A stretch of 64,000 bases of DNA, from assembly GCA_015178975.1 (NCBI GenBank), contig WHVD01000041.1, positions 310,001 to 374,000 of the forward strand, in the 5' to 3' direction. The stretch comes from Hysterangium stoloniferum. Its lineage: Eukaryota; Basidiomycota; Agaricomycetes; Hysterangiales; Hysterangiaceae. The position numbers were made by a program, and so were the translations under genes. Of this stretch, positions 1 through 10,874 are shown in pieces (the stretch's first letter is position 1; each line of letters opens with the position of its first letter). The notes below the pieces were generated by a model, which saw only the letters and a program-made list of their open reading frames with translations, did no database searches and was not told the origin of the DNA.

Positions 1-1
1 A

Positions 2-1021
2 TTTGGCATATCTAGCAATGTGCTACTGAAAGTATCACGGTCCCTTAACGAGAAGGCGATGACTGAATACTCAGGTTCTCAACAACGAACATCACAGCGA
101 TCTCAAGCATTAACCAGATCATCCACCCAACAAGTGCCCCCGCCACTCTCCCTCACTCGTCAGACTTCTGATCAACTAGGTTCCTACCCTAAACCCTTAA
201 GGGAAGTCGAAGTCGCCCCGTTGCCAACGCAGTCTGCTCAAGCAAGCATACCGGAGAAAAAATACTCCTCAACAGCAAGAACCTCTGAAACTACCTCACG
301 GCATTCCACAACAATCACCGACTCGCCACGGAAAGTACGATTAAAGGCATTGTTGAAGACTATTGATCAAGCTGCTCCATTTCCCAATCAAACCACACCT
401 ACAGTTTCTGAATCCCGCACCGTGTCAGAGAATTCGGATTTGGATTCAGGCCGACCTGCCGCCCAGGAGCCTGTGAGACTACTGTCCGATCCACGTCGAC
501 GTAGGCCTTTGGCACTGGGTATGCGGCGCCCTGTACTTCCCCAAAAAGTAGCGGGCTCCGTGCTAAAATTGGCAGGTTCCATATCTAATGGAAATTCGTC
601 CCAATCAAGTATCATGAGTGCCGTATCAGCTGTTTCTTCATCTTTGACAGTGGCGTCCCTGGTGGGAGACATTTCAAATTCGAATCAGGTGGCACATCCT
701 TTATCTCAACATAACGGAGCAACAAAAGTTCGGCCTCAACGGAGCCATGCTGGATATAGAGTTGTGAGCCCGCAATCGACCCCTGCCTTCAACACATTAT
801 TGTTGCCATCAGATATTGAAGACGACCTGCAAGGAGCCGATGAGGAGATTCAGGGCATTCAATCGACACCAGAGATTGCAAATGCTGGTCTTCAGAAAGA
901 ACTCAAGGAGGATGATTTTGAAGGCCACATATCATCTGACGGGTATTCATCTTCATCGTATGGCGATATCGACGTTGACCTTACGGCATTGGAGGATGTC
1001 TGTAAGGTTTATGACGCATAA
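2..1021 (+). CDS. Unknown Ser/Pro-rich protein, C-terminal part
   Basis: The frame is open from the first bases of the window to the TAA at 1019-1021, so this is the end of a gene that starts to the left. The roughly 340 visible residues are rich in Ser, Thr, Pro and Gln, with basic patches such as DPRRRRPLALGMRRP near the middle and an acidic tail (DDLQGADEE, then LKEDD). No fold, transmembrane helix or catalytic motif is visible. It looks like a disordered regulatory tail, but that is inference only. No intron was needed within the visible part. The first ATG in frame is at about 59, but nothing marks it as a true start. Confidence 0.6.
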   Translation, partial: FGISSNVLLKVSRSLNEKAMTEYSGSQQRTSQRSQALTRSSTQQVPPPLSLTRQTSDQLGSYPKPLREVEVAPLPTQSAQASIPEKKYSSTARTSETTSRHSTTITDSPRKVRLKALLKTIDQAAPFPNQTTPTVSESRTVSENSDLDSGRPAAQEPVRLLSDPRRRRPLALGMRRPVLPQKVAGSVLKLAGSISNGNSSQSSIMSAVSAVSSSLTVASLVGDISNSNQVAHPLSQHNGATKVRPQRSHAGYRVVSPQSTPAFNTLLLPSDIEDDLQGADEEIQGIQSTPEIANAGLQKELKEDDFEGHISSDGYSSSSYGDIDVDLTALEDVCKVYDA

Positions 1022-2609
1022 TGACGCCAGGGTATTGCAGGGGCTTTGCTCTATTTCCAGAGACGGGGTTGCGGGGGGCTGTGCTAACTTCTATGACAAT
1101 TTTCCACTATGGGTTTCCCCATCAAACTCTGTCCTTTGTTGGATAGGCGTAAGTTGAGCAAGACAGATGCCTAGGGGAAGTGACATCATCCTGTGGGTTT
1201 TAAGATCAGATGTTACTCCTGAACCTGTCACATTCAAAGAGGAACTGATTGGCTACTTGCGGCAATCAAGCCGGATGAAGTGCCTGTGTAAAGAACGTAA
1301 GATAACCTGACAAGTCTTGAACATTGAGGGATGGTCGATTAAGGGAAGGTGGTGGCACAGGCCATTACATAATAGTAGTTTGTGGCCAGTCGAGATCTAA
1401 ATTAATTCTTCCATAAAGAAGTTGCCAAAGATCTTGGCAATTCCGATGGAATAATCAACAGTTTGTCAACCTACCCGAGTGGGAGGGATATAAAGAAAAC
1501 CCCACAAGTATGCCATAAAGGTGGGTAGTGTCGCGGGCAAAACTTCTGGTTCAGTTCTGATGGCCGGCTAGCCGACAGGATGGCAGTTACCAGGGTCGGC
1601 AAACGCCCGAGGGCTGTATAGAATATCATTCTATACAATAGTGCTATCTAGTTAACATGTCGTCTTGACTCGGGTTTGTGGCTGGTCCATCATAGCATAA
1701 ATGTTTTCCGCCAAAAGCAGCGGAAGCTTGTCAATGACATTACGGACATTCATGTCAATAAACTATAAAATATCGATCTTCCTCATTGAGCTGGGATCCA
1801 AGCCACCCGTAATTCCTGAGTAAAACTTGTTCCAAAATTGAGGTTACCTCGTCACGGGATATTGTTTACGACTTTCGAAAGGGAGTGCGCGCGCAGAACG
1901 TCAACCAACAATGCATAAAATGGCAGAATATAGTTGTCATTAATATCATTAAGTAGCAGGTATAACATCAATGCCAATTCCAGACGAGCATGCATGTCAC
2001 CATGGTGATATTTACCGTCGATTTTAGCTCGTTTATGCAATACATAACAGTGTCCTCAGTCGAAAAAGCTTATTACATCATAATGTAGTATTATCTATGT
2101 ACTTCTGCTGTTACTAAGTAATATACGCACATATTCTGCATTTTGCCATGGGTAAAACCAAATGTGTCATTTGCTGGCCTATGGCCACATTGGCGAGTGA
2201 CAACAGTTGCCCAAGGTTGCCCACAGCTCGGAACTGTTAAGCATCGATTAGTCACATGTTAAGTCCTAGTTCCAGTTCCCAGGCGCACCCAGCCATCCAC
2301 AATGTCTCCATCCAGTTCGATGCCGAACAAGATTAAGCTTGAGATTGGACAATTGCCCCGTATGAAACAACGGCGATTTCCTTTGGTCCGCTTGGATGTC
2401 TCGTTCATGTAACTTCCTAACCTGTTTAGTTCTCAAACGCGCATTGGCATCATATTTACGGTTCTAGGCTTGTTATAGTAATGAATTGAAGACTTGTACA
2501 TCTACCGCCTGCAACCTAATGTTGAAACATTGTATTGTTATAGCGCCCAGGTACCTGTGAAGGGATAACAATGCGAGGGCCTCAGCGCCTCAACTTGCTC
2601 CTTGAACTA
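1022..2609. other. Intergenic, no gene seen
   Basis: This stretch holds only short overlapping frames on both strands with no domain or splice-linked exons. It would contain the 3' region of the preceding gene and the upstream region of the receptor gene. Confidence 0.5.
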
Positions 2610-2662
2610 CTACATATATCCTTTAACTAACTTTCTTTCTTTCTTCTTTCTTCCTTTCTTTC
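2610..2662 (+). promoter_or_regulatory. Pyrimidine tract upstream of the receptor gene
   Basis: A TATA-like catatatcc at about 2612 is followed by a long CT-rich run (repeats of tttc) ending about 50 bases before the chosen ATG at 2714. CT-rich blocks just upstream of the start are a common core-promoter feature in filamentous fungi. Assignment to this gene is by position only. Confidence 0.4.
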
Positions 2663-2713
2663 AAACCTCACGCACGACAAAAACCTGTCCGAAGCGGAAT
2701 TAGTCGTTGGACC

Positions 2714-4519
2714 ATGTCGCCCTTTCCGAACATCGTCTCTTTCGCAGCGGTGAACCCCAGTATCCCTGTTACAAGAATGCTCGTCGTTTTCACTCCCTAT
2801 GAAAGGAAAGGTGTGATAGTAAGCACTGAACACTATCGTTATTTACCGTTCTCTGAAGTTCTATGGAATAGGTCATGGCCATAGCTGGCGTAACCAGCTG
2901 CGTGTTGGTTTCGTCACTACTACTTTATATTATTTTTACTGCCGTATCCCCATGGCCAAAGAGACGACCGGGGTCACCCCCTCCTTTCACAAGTAAGCAA
3001 ATAGCGTAAGTAATGTACAAGATCATATTTTATCTGATTGTTGAACTGTATTACAGGGTTTTCGTTATTTGTTTATTGGCATCAGATTTATTGCAAAGTA
3101 TTGCTGGCGTGACACAGGCGAAATGGGCAATGGAAAATCAAATATATGAAGGTCATGTTTGCTCAGTACAAGGTCAGTCACATAATGTAAAGTACGCCGA
3201 TTCACAGAATAAACCTTTCTATATGTAGCTGCAGCACTAGTTGTCGGCGATCTTGGTTCCACAGTGTGGTGCGTGTCCATAAAATATTATGCCGCTTATC
3301 TCTGAGAATGAATTCTTCTTAGGAGTTGTGTTATTGCTGCACATACATTTAGTGGACTCGCTCTGGGAAAACACTGGCCACGCTGGGTTGTCTACGTTAC
3401 CGTTATTACCGGATGGAGCTTCCTTATCCTCTTGAGTAAGCACTCATAGTTTGGCTTATAATTTTACATGGAGCTAATGACTCGTAATAGCTCTACTTCC
3501 ACCAGTTCTTCACGATCATACGCGAGGGCCATTTTGTTCGTATCTATAGTTTGTTTCCTGTAGATATGCTAATTTTAATGATACCAGTCTCAATTGCCGG
3601 CACATGGTGAACTCAACGTTTATGCTGATTTGTGTCGACGAGGCTGATGGCTATCCGACATATAGGTGCTTCATCTCATCCAATTATGCCATAGCACGAT
3701 TGGGCATTCATTACATTCCGGTATATTATTTCATTTGAGAACATCTCCGCTACAGAGTAACCTTTCGCTCTAGTTATTCATTGCAGCTATCGTACTTTTC
3801 GTATTCTATACGCTTGTTTTCCTCGTCTTGCGAGGGAACATAAGCTTTAGAGGTTCGGGCGTAAAATCAACCCCAAAGCGTGCTGAAGACCTCTTTTTAC
3901 GTGAACGAGTAGTTATCGCGAAACGAATGCTCTGGTGAGTAGCAATGTCTTCTGTTAATATTATTTAACTCAATGTGGTCTAGGTATCCCTTTGGTATGT
4001 AATTTAATTGCTGGATTTAATTTACAGAATATGACTTTTTCATAGCCTATCTCACTTGTATTCTCCCCATTGCAATTATTCGTCTGGTCGGATTGAAGAA
4101 AGGCAATTTGCCTGACTCGGTCTGGATCTTTGGCATGTTTTTCCTATTTTCCCTCGGTGCGTGTTGTCCGTTCTTTTAAAGGAACCTGGTACAAACTTCA
4201 GCACATAGGCGCAGTGGACTCGGTCATTTATGCTACAACTCGCAAATTAATTAAACCGCTCAATTTCCCGACTCACATGCGCACTTTCAGTGATAACTCC
4301 AATAATACCAACACCATCAAAGGTGACATTGTGTCAAGAAATCCTAGCACAGTCAAGAAATCCTCGGCATACAGCGATAGCGCAATGTATATGCCGAAAA
4401 CTCCAGGCTCGTCCATTGAAGACCTTCGAGACCCCTCGGACACCCTACAGAAGCAAGAGTCACATTTGGATCCTCGGGCAGTTCATGTTACGCTGGAGAG
4501 AGAACAAGTAATAATATAA
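2714..4519 (+). CDS. Git3/cAMP-receptor-like seven-helix GPCR
   Basis: A multi-exon gene reconstructed through about nine short GT..AG introns. Seven hydrophobic segments can be read in order. TM1 contains GVTSCVLVSSLLLYIIF. TM2 contains ASDLLQSIAGVTQAKWA. TM3 has GDLGSTVW joined across an intron to SCVIAAHTFSG. TM4 has WVVYVTVITGWSFLILL. A WCFISSNYAIARLGIHYIP stretch leads into TM5. TM6 is FFIAYLTCILPIAIIRLVG, and TM7 ends GAVDSVIYATTRKL. The DLLQ, cysteine in EGHVCSVQ, and GAVD..IYATTR patterns are those of the fungal Git3/GprC and Dictyostelium cAMP-receptor-like superfamily, which senses nutrients or other extracellular signals through G-alpha and cAMP. A Ser/Thr-rich cytoplasmic tail of about 80 residues follows. 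The start at 2714 (MSPFPNIVSF) is chosen because its exon splices in frame into TM1. The ligand is unknown. All exons stay in frame, so it appears functional. Confidence 0.8.
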
Positions 4520-5373
4520 TTTAGATACTGACCACAGTCCTTTTCTGGTTTCTTTTAGTTTACTTCGCAGATTTGTTCCAGTCTAAACTCTGACTTGGTT
4601 GTACGTCATTATAATCCTTGGTTCAAGGATATTAGGGTATCAGCATTCCTGGATAATTTGTTACCGCTTGTATTTCCCGATGGGATTTCGCCCACATTGT
4701 ATTGATCGCATTTATGAAGGAACACGTTAGCTGTTAGAATCGGGTGATCAGCCTTTGGTAGCGAGTCATCAAGTTTGTCCAGTTCGACCTGCTCAGATTA
4801 TTTCTATTGGAAAGTGCTGATCAGCACGCCAAGGGAAGCTTGTAGTCTCCACTTCATTCTACTCGCGTGGACGCTTCAATCCCTTTGGAGGTAGTTCATT
4901 TTACACAAGTGCTATCAGAATAAGCTTAGATTATACTTAACATTGTAAAAACCCAATCAACCCCAGAGGCTGAAAAGATGGACGGCTGAAGCCTCCTCAC
5001 TACTGTTTAGTTGTCAACGTTCAACTTTGGCAGTCATAAGTAGCCTCTACCCCGATTCGTATTCAATTCAATCACCCTCACGGAGCACAACCTGTCTATA
5101 TTTGGGCTAAGAAGCGCGCTCTGAGTTCACACAACAGCTACGTGGTATCAATCAATCCGAGTGTGGGTCGTCCATCTTCAAATGCGTTCCATTCGATTCT
5201 ACGCGGTGACCGGTTGTGACGGGCATGCGAGGGCAGCGAGGTCTGCCGTGATTCCTGTTGTGACAGTGAAATTGACATTGGTTGAGAAATATGCAGTATC
5301 AGTGGACGCTTGATCGTTTGTGAGCCCTTGAGTTATTGTAAGGGATCATGATGTAACACTTCGGGATATATCT
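4520..5373. other. Intergenic, no gene seen
   Basis: Downstream region of the receptor gene. No frame longer than about 60 codons, no repeats shared with the rest of the window that I could see. Confidence 0.4.
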
Positions 5374-5673
5374 TCACGATGGAGTTTTGCTACTCATGTG
5401 CAAGCCTCCGAGTCGCTCCTCCAAGAAAGCTGCATGACACTGACAAGCATCCTCCATATGCACCCCCATTATTCCCAGCAGCTTGTCCAAATTCGACGAC
5501 TCTTGCTTGTGGGCTGCACTGTTTCTGCCTTGGAAAGTTGTCGCAGTCGCCAACTCCTTAGGGGATGTGCCCTCAAGTTGTTCTTCAGATATTGGTGATT
5601 CAACATCAAGGTATGGGGGTGGGGCTGTTAGGACCCGTGGCTGGAACCCGACCGGACTCTGTATGTATCTCAT
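5374..5673 (-). CDS. Possible retroelement gag-type fragment
   Basis: A 99-codon open frame, starting MRYIQSPVGFQPRVL and containing PYLDVESPISEEQLEG and QESSNLDKLLGIMGVHMED. The composition (Pro-rich leader, then a short amphipathic acidic helix region) resembles the N-terminal part of fungal LTR-retrotransposon gag proteins, and the position beside a dense transposon block fits. No CCHC knuckle, protease or polymerase follows. It could equally be a chance frame or a remnant of a host gene. Function is not assigned. Confidence 0.25.
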   Translation of the reverse strand: MRYIQSPVGFQPRVLTAPPPYLDVESPISEEQLEGTSPKELATATTFQGRNSAAHKQESSNLDKLLGIMGVHMEDACQCHAAFLEERLGGLHMSSKTPS

Positions 5674-5853
5674 CCCATATCCTCATTGACTCTCACCATT
5701 TCTCCAAGTCAAAGCCATATACATAATCATAGTCCTGAATGATCTTACTCACTGACACTTAGTCAATATTCCCAACAGAGTGACCCTGCATTCTGTGATC
5801 CAAATCTCTTGGCTAATCCTCTTATTATTTATCCACCTTATCCCACTTGTATA

Positions 5854-6060
5854 CAGTGGCTCACAAAACTGTCCCAATGTTTTGGTAATTCCAACCATTA
5901 AATGTTTTATAACTGATTAAATAAATTCCTAAAATAGTGAAAATATTCTAAGAGATGCCTTAGCATACTAACTTTTATACTCCCAAATATTACATAATAT
6001 TCATTTGTCAGAGTGAATATTTAAAAATAACCAATCATTGGGATAGTTTTGTGAGCACCC
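5854..6060. repeat. Left long terminal inverted repeat of Tc1 element
   Basis: About 207 bp matching the reverse complement of the right end along its whole length, with scattered changes. The tip motif CTCACAAAACTGTCCCAAT recurs inverted at the inner edge (attgggatagttttgtgag at about 6036-6054), so each arm carries an outer and an inner copy facing one another. Confidence 0.85.
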
Positions 6061-6105
6061 TTTTTGAATCAGATATCTTGTTATTTTAGCACTTCATATG
6101 GCTTC

Positions 6106-7355
6106 TGTTACAACTGGAAAACCCACCAGGCTCCAGGCACTAACTTATATGTACCTGCACCTACACACACCAATTATCAGTTTACTGGAATACCTGCCAG
6201 ACTCCAGATGTCAGACCTGTCCATGCTCGACCTATCACTTCATGTATCTGTCACAACCATCACAAGTCACAACATTGTCACAAACATTCAAAGGTAATAC
6301 TTGACAACTCTTCAACTCATTGAATTCAACTTGACAAACCTGAACATTATTCAACAATATTGAATCTCTTTTGACATGTCTCATTTTGATATCACGAATG
6401 ATTTCATTATTAGATCATAATATAGTCATAACGATATGAAGAAAAACATAAAAGGGCCATGAAAGGAGTAAGGGAAGTCAGTCAAAATATCTGTAAATTA
6501 GTCATATTAATAATCTATCTTGTCGTAACTTCTTTGACAATACTTCCATAAGTTCTCATGACTGGTAATAGCCTCTTACTTCATTGACAGGGCGAATATA
6601 TACTTTGTTGAACAAGGCTTTCAAGTTCAATTAATAGAATAATATTCGATTTTATTGAAGAATAATTGATTCGTGACAGTATCAGTCACCAGAATACCCA
6701 CCAGAACCTGCTCCTGTCTATCTCCAACCCTGTCCCACACACCAGTCACCAGACCCTGCTCAGAAAACCCAACAGCTCTCTAACTGAGCTCCATTCCCTT
6801 TATGGTCAAATGACCTGTCACATTTCAGACTCTGCTCCTGCCCCATTCCTGTTATGGTCTAATGACCTGTCACGATTCAGACTCCACTCCACTCCATCTT
6901 GTTCCTAACACCAAGTTTGGTGTTTACTTATCTTGTTTCATGTTTACTAGTTTGGATTTCATTATTACTGGCTTTGGTATGACATACATTCCACAGTCTA
7001 TATAGTCTGGCAGATGTTGTATATACAATCCAGTCAGAAAATCAGCTTAGATTCTCCCCATAATCTCAGTACATTTTCAGCTCTAATCTCCTCTTTGAAA
7101 CACACCGCTATTTACCTCATCAGGGCCCATGGGCTCCAACCTATCTAATACTCAACCTCTAACTCATCACCACCTGACCCCTCGACCTCTGCAGGATTCC
7201 TGCAGTTGACTTCCTGACCTCTCAACCCACCAACCACTCCCAGACTCCCCAGGATTCCTGTCCACCCATCTGAAATTGGACAACACAATCTCATGAGGGT
7301 GCAGCCTATAAGCTGAAGCCAAGTCCTACTGGCTTTCTTGTGCATGTCCTTAACA
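6106..7355 (+). mobile_element. Solo LTR-B, copy 1 (holds a nested LTR-C)
   Basis: Begins TGTTACAACTGG and ends CTTAACA, flanked by the 5-bp direct repeat GCTTC (6101-6105 and 7356-7360). Without the 435 bp of nested LTR-C plus its duplication it is 815 bp, matching the other LTR-B copies. It sits in the last codons of the Tc1 transposase. CpG is strongly depleted compared with copy 5. Confidence 0.9.
6249..6678 (+). mobile_element. Solo LTR-C, copy 1
   Basis: 430 bp from TGTCACAACC to TTCGTGACA, with target duplication GTATC at 6244-6248 and 6679-6683. The uninterrupted site cccGTATCagtcacc can be read in LTR-B copy 2, which proves the insertion. The ends form a short imperfect inverted repeat (TGTCAC/GTGACA). 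Confidence 0.92.
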
Positions 7356-7819
7356 GCTTCCCTTAGTCTTTATTACAGCATCAAGTCTTCTTGGAATACT
7401 TTCTATAGGTTTCTGACACTCCTGAGGCTCAATCTTTGGCTATTCTATTTCCACCCTCTTCTATAACTCCTAAACTCCCTTTGATGGTGAAGGATATTTT
7501 TGTAGCTATTTCTTCAGGTGATTTTAAAGATGTTCTATGTGATTGAGGTCAGGAGACTGTGCTGGCTAGCCTAATACCTGAATCTGATTTTCAGAAAGCC
7601 ATTTTTGTGCCATCTTGGATGTATGCTTTGGATCATTGTCTTGTTGGAAAATGGCCTTATCTTCTGGAATCTCCAAATATCTAATGCTCTGGGATAAATT
7701 CTGATCCAGGATCTCCACATATTGTGCAGAATCCATCCATCATTCAATCTCTGTAAGCCTTCCTACTCCATTCCAACCCATATGGCCCCAGACCATGATA
7801 TTTCCATTTTGGAGGATAA

Positions 7820-8562
7820 TGTTATGACCGTGTTGCAACCCGATGGTCCCTGATGATACTACTGTCTGCCTACATATCAAGTTACTGGCCAAGTCATCAT
7901 ATCAGCAACCATCAGTAAACTGACACTGACATATGTATACCTTCATGGCAATCAATCCCCATTTATGCCCCTGTCAAGTTATACTTGTGCCATCTGGTTA
8001 TGCTTTGATACATCTCTTTTTATTATGATGATCTGTTCTACTCTATGTTTCACATATACCTATATATACTTGTAGCTTTTGGACTTTTCTCTTTTTCCAT
8101 AATCCCGCTCTCAGATAATAATGGTTTCTGATCTTATCGTAACCTTCCAGTTCCTAGTCAAGTTTATTTGTCACTAATTGGACATTCCCACTTTTACCTT
8201 AGTTAGTATTTCGAGACACTGATAACTAAGTCCAACTGTAATGTAGCTACAAGGCAATCAGAATATCGACTCAGAAATACTTGTATACCTCTCTCATAGT
8301 CCCACTCTAAATATCCCACTCTTTGCCTTTGCTTGCACTCGCTCACTCTCTCCAACCTTTCGACTCCCAACTTATCCTTCAGCTTCCAATTGGTGACTTA
8401 CCGAGAGGATTATTTGACAGGATTAGTTTTCCACCTGCCCAAAATTTAAGGAGATCTGACAGTAACTTGTGAGGGCACAGCATACATGTATAAGCTGAAG
8501 CCAAGTCCTTCTGTTCAGTCCCCATTGGTCTACCAACATCAGTCAGTTTTCTGTTCTTAACA
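7820..8562 (+). mobile_element. Solo LTR-A, copy 1
   Basis: 743 bp from TGTTATGACCG to CTTAACA, flanked by GATAA on both sides (7815-7819, 8563-8567). It lies in the edge of the AT-rich element that interrupts the Tc1 transposase. No internal retrotransposon domain remains, so this is a solo LTR left by recombination. Confidence 0.9.
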
Positions 8563-9180
8563 GATAACCCAAAACTTTAAAAGTTATTTGTCCACTAAAG
8601 TATGTATATATATTTATATTGTTTGTTGTAGAATTAATATTTAATCAAATTCAGTCCATTAGGTGATACTCTGTAGAATAAGGAAATATTAATATTTATC
8701 TTGTATCTCACAAAAGTTAGTCAAACAAACATATATAGATTATCCTTTTGGGGATAAATTCCACAACATGGATTGGTTGGCCAGATATGTAGTTTTGGTT
8801 AACTTCCTAAACCAAATAAATTTAAATTATATAAACTACATTTGAAAGTTCACATGTATATAAGAGAATACATCTTATCCTAAAGATTAAGTCATAACCC
8901 AAATAATCTTGTTTAACCATAATGTTTGTGGATATTTTAAAAGTCACAGAGATACTAGAGAATGCATTTTATCCCAAAGATTAGGTAACAACCCAGATAA
9001 TCTTGTATAACCATGACATTTATGCATATGTTAAAAGAGCATACAAGTCTTAAAGATGAAATTTTGGGATAATGAATATAAACTCCTAAAACATGTAGTC
9101 ATAGCCAGAGGGAACAGTCTCACACAAAAATACAAGGACTTTTCCATAAAATTTTGTATATTCAATAAATTGTGACTATC
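8563..9180 (-). mobile_element. AT-rich repeat D, copy 1
   Basis: About 610 bp of very AT-rich, non-coding sequence inserted in the Tc1 transposase at the HGG/GNIMVWG codons. Its outer edges read ggaggata on the left (7811-7818, split from the rest by LTR-A) and tatcctcc on the right (about 9178-9185), so it may have short inverted ends. A second inverted copy is at 13287-13862. No coding capacity. It could be a non-autonomous DNA transposon or an LTR; the ends are not sharp enough to decide. Confidence 0.6.
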
Positions 9181-9216
9181 CTCCCTCCATGCTTGACAGT
9201 AGGTTAGGTTGCCCTA

Positions 9217-9646
9217 TGTCACGAATCGATTATTCTTCAATAAAGTCGAATAATATTCTACAGATCAAATTGAAAGACTCGTTTGATGAAGTATATATTC
9301 ACCCTGTCAATGAAGTAAGAGGCTATTACCAGTCACAAGAACTCACAGAAGTATTTGTCGAAGTAGTTACGACAAGATAGATTACTAGTATCACTATTTT
9401 ACAGATATTTCGACTGACTTCCCTCGCTCCTTTTGTAGCCCTTTTATGCTTTTCTTCGTATTGTTATGACTATGTTATGAACTAATAATGAAATCATACA
9501 TGACGTCAAAATGAGACATGTCGAAAGAGATTCGATGTTGTCGAATAATATTCAGGTTTGTCGAGTCAAATTTGGTGCATCGAAGAGTTGTTGAAAGTTA
9601 CCTTTGATTGTTTGTGACAATGTTGTGACTTGTGACAGTTGTGACA
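9217..9646 (-). mobile_element. Solo LTR-C, copy 2 (inverted)
   Basis: 430 bp, the same length as copy 1 and in opposite orientation (TGTCACGAATC at the left, GTTGTGACA at the right), with target duplication CCCTA at 9212-9216 and 9647-9651. It interrupts the transposase between the ESWRTTF and VKHGG regions. It retains many CpG sites where copy 1 has TpG or CpA. Confidence 0.92.
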
Positions 9647-10266
9647 CCCTATCAGAAAGTGGTTCTCCAGCTCTCTTCCACACATACATATTGATATCCA
9701 TCTGACCCAATCATATTGATTTTGGTCTCATCAGACCATAAACCCTCTTCCAGTCATCCACTGTCCAGTTTTGGTATTTGAGGGCAAAGCTTAACATTGC
9801 CTTTTTACATATGTTGAGCCTTGAGCAAGGGCCTTGTTGCCTTGACTACAGCTTTGAAAGCATGCTGTTTCAAGGTCTTCCTGACTGTTTGGGGTGGGAT
9901 ATGATGTTGATTGATGGAATTAATGTAGTGTGTGGCCTGGACAGCATTATCTAGCTTGACAGAGGTAATTTGATACATGATCCTCCTTTGGTCAGTAGGA
10001 GAAAGCTTGGAAGGACATTCTCCTTTCAGGTTTTTTTTGTTTGTGACTATCTCCTGACCAAATCTACTGATAGAAGACTTGCTAAAACCTGTTATAGAGG
10101 CCACATTTCTATTGGAGAGTCTATTTTGTAGGATGGAGATGGCTTGTTCTCTTTTAAGAGGAGAAATAGTTTTCATGATGAGAGTGACATTTAAAATGTC
10201 ACATAATTTGTTTTGGAATTTTCCTATGCCTCTAGTATATGATATTATATAGTGAAATCTGTGAAA

Positions 10267-10481
10267 AGATAGGGTTACAAAACTGTCCCAATAATTGACT
10301 ATTTTTAAATATTCACTGTGATACCAATGTTCATCAATATTATATAATATTTAGGAATATAAAAGCTAGTATGCTAAGGCATCTGTGAGAATATTTTCAC
10401 TATTTTAGGGAATTTATTTGATCAGTTACAAAATATTTAATGGGAATTACCAAAACATTGGGACAGTTTTGTGAGCCACTG
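10267..10481. repeat. Right long terminal inverted repeat of Tc1 element
   Basis: About 215 bp, inverted relative to 5854-6060. The inner motif acaaaactgtcccaat is at about 10275-10290 and the outer tip ttgggacagttttgtgag at about 10459-10476. The coding start of the transposase (10176) lies about 90 bases inside this arm. Confidence 0.85.
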
Positions 10482-10483
10482 TA

Positions 10484-10874
10484 CACCCACTTGTTAATTG
10501 TTTGAGCCAACCCAACCCATTTCTGTATACCTTGTTTTATGTTTGACTTATTATCATGATTTTTGTCCAATAGATTTATATTACAATTATCAATTCCAAC
10601 ATATGTAAATACCTAGCTTATATATATGTAACTACAAACCAATATAAATATCAACTTGACTTGTGTATGGTCTTTTGTCTCTTGTCTTTTGTCTCTTATT
10701 TGCTTGATATTCTGAACTCCTCGGCTTCCATATATTCCTTGTATATTGTCTAGTATAGCAAATAAATGTCCTTTGAACAACACTACCAAGGCTTGTGCTG
10801 CTAAGGCTGAGAAGCCCTCAGAGATGCCAACATCAGTGACTGAGTCAAAAGCAATGTAAGCAATCCCTTGGGCC
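10484..10874. other. Non-coding, repeat-like
   Basis: AT-rich sequence with a ttgtctcttgtcttttgtctc run at about 10672-10692 and an aataaa at about 10760. It might be the end of another LTR, but I found no second copy in the window. Confidence 0.3.

Larger units (their letters stand above)
6086..10176 (-). pseudogene. Tc1-family transposase, interrupted
   Basis: The N-terminal piece (10176-9805) is 123 codons starting MKTISPLKREQAISIL, with a helix-turn-helix (SNRNVASITGFSKSSISRF) followed by a second HTH-like region, as in Tc1 DNA-binding domains. After the insertions, the catalytic part resumes at about 7810 on the minus strand with GNIMVWGHMGWNGVG, DSAQYVEILDQNL, then IFQQDNDPKHTSK (a DD[34]E-type Asp in QQDNDPKH) and QSPDLNHIEHL with the third acidic residue region. 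The C terminus (ESIPRRLDAVIKTKG) continues across the LTR-B insertion to a stop at 6086-6088. Internal stops are present (for example before PAQSPDLN). The enzyme would cut and paste the element at TA sites. It is not functional here. Confidence 0.85.
5854..10481 (-). mobile_element. Tc1/mariner transposon carrying nested insertions
   Basis: The element starts CAGTGGCTCACAAAACTG at 5854 and ends with the reverse complement at 10481, flanked on both sides by TA (5852-5853 and 10482-10483), the target duplication of Tc1/mariner elements. Transposase exon pieces on the minus strand lie between the terminal repeats. The element is about 1.7 kb without its insertions. The interruptions are a solo LTR-B (itself holding a solo LTR-C), an AT-rich element (itself holding a solo LTR-A), and a second solo LTR-C. 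It is therefore dead, and its transposase also has stops outside the insertions. Confidence 0.9.
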
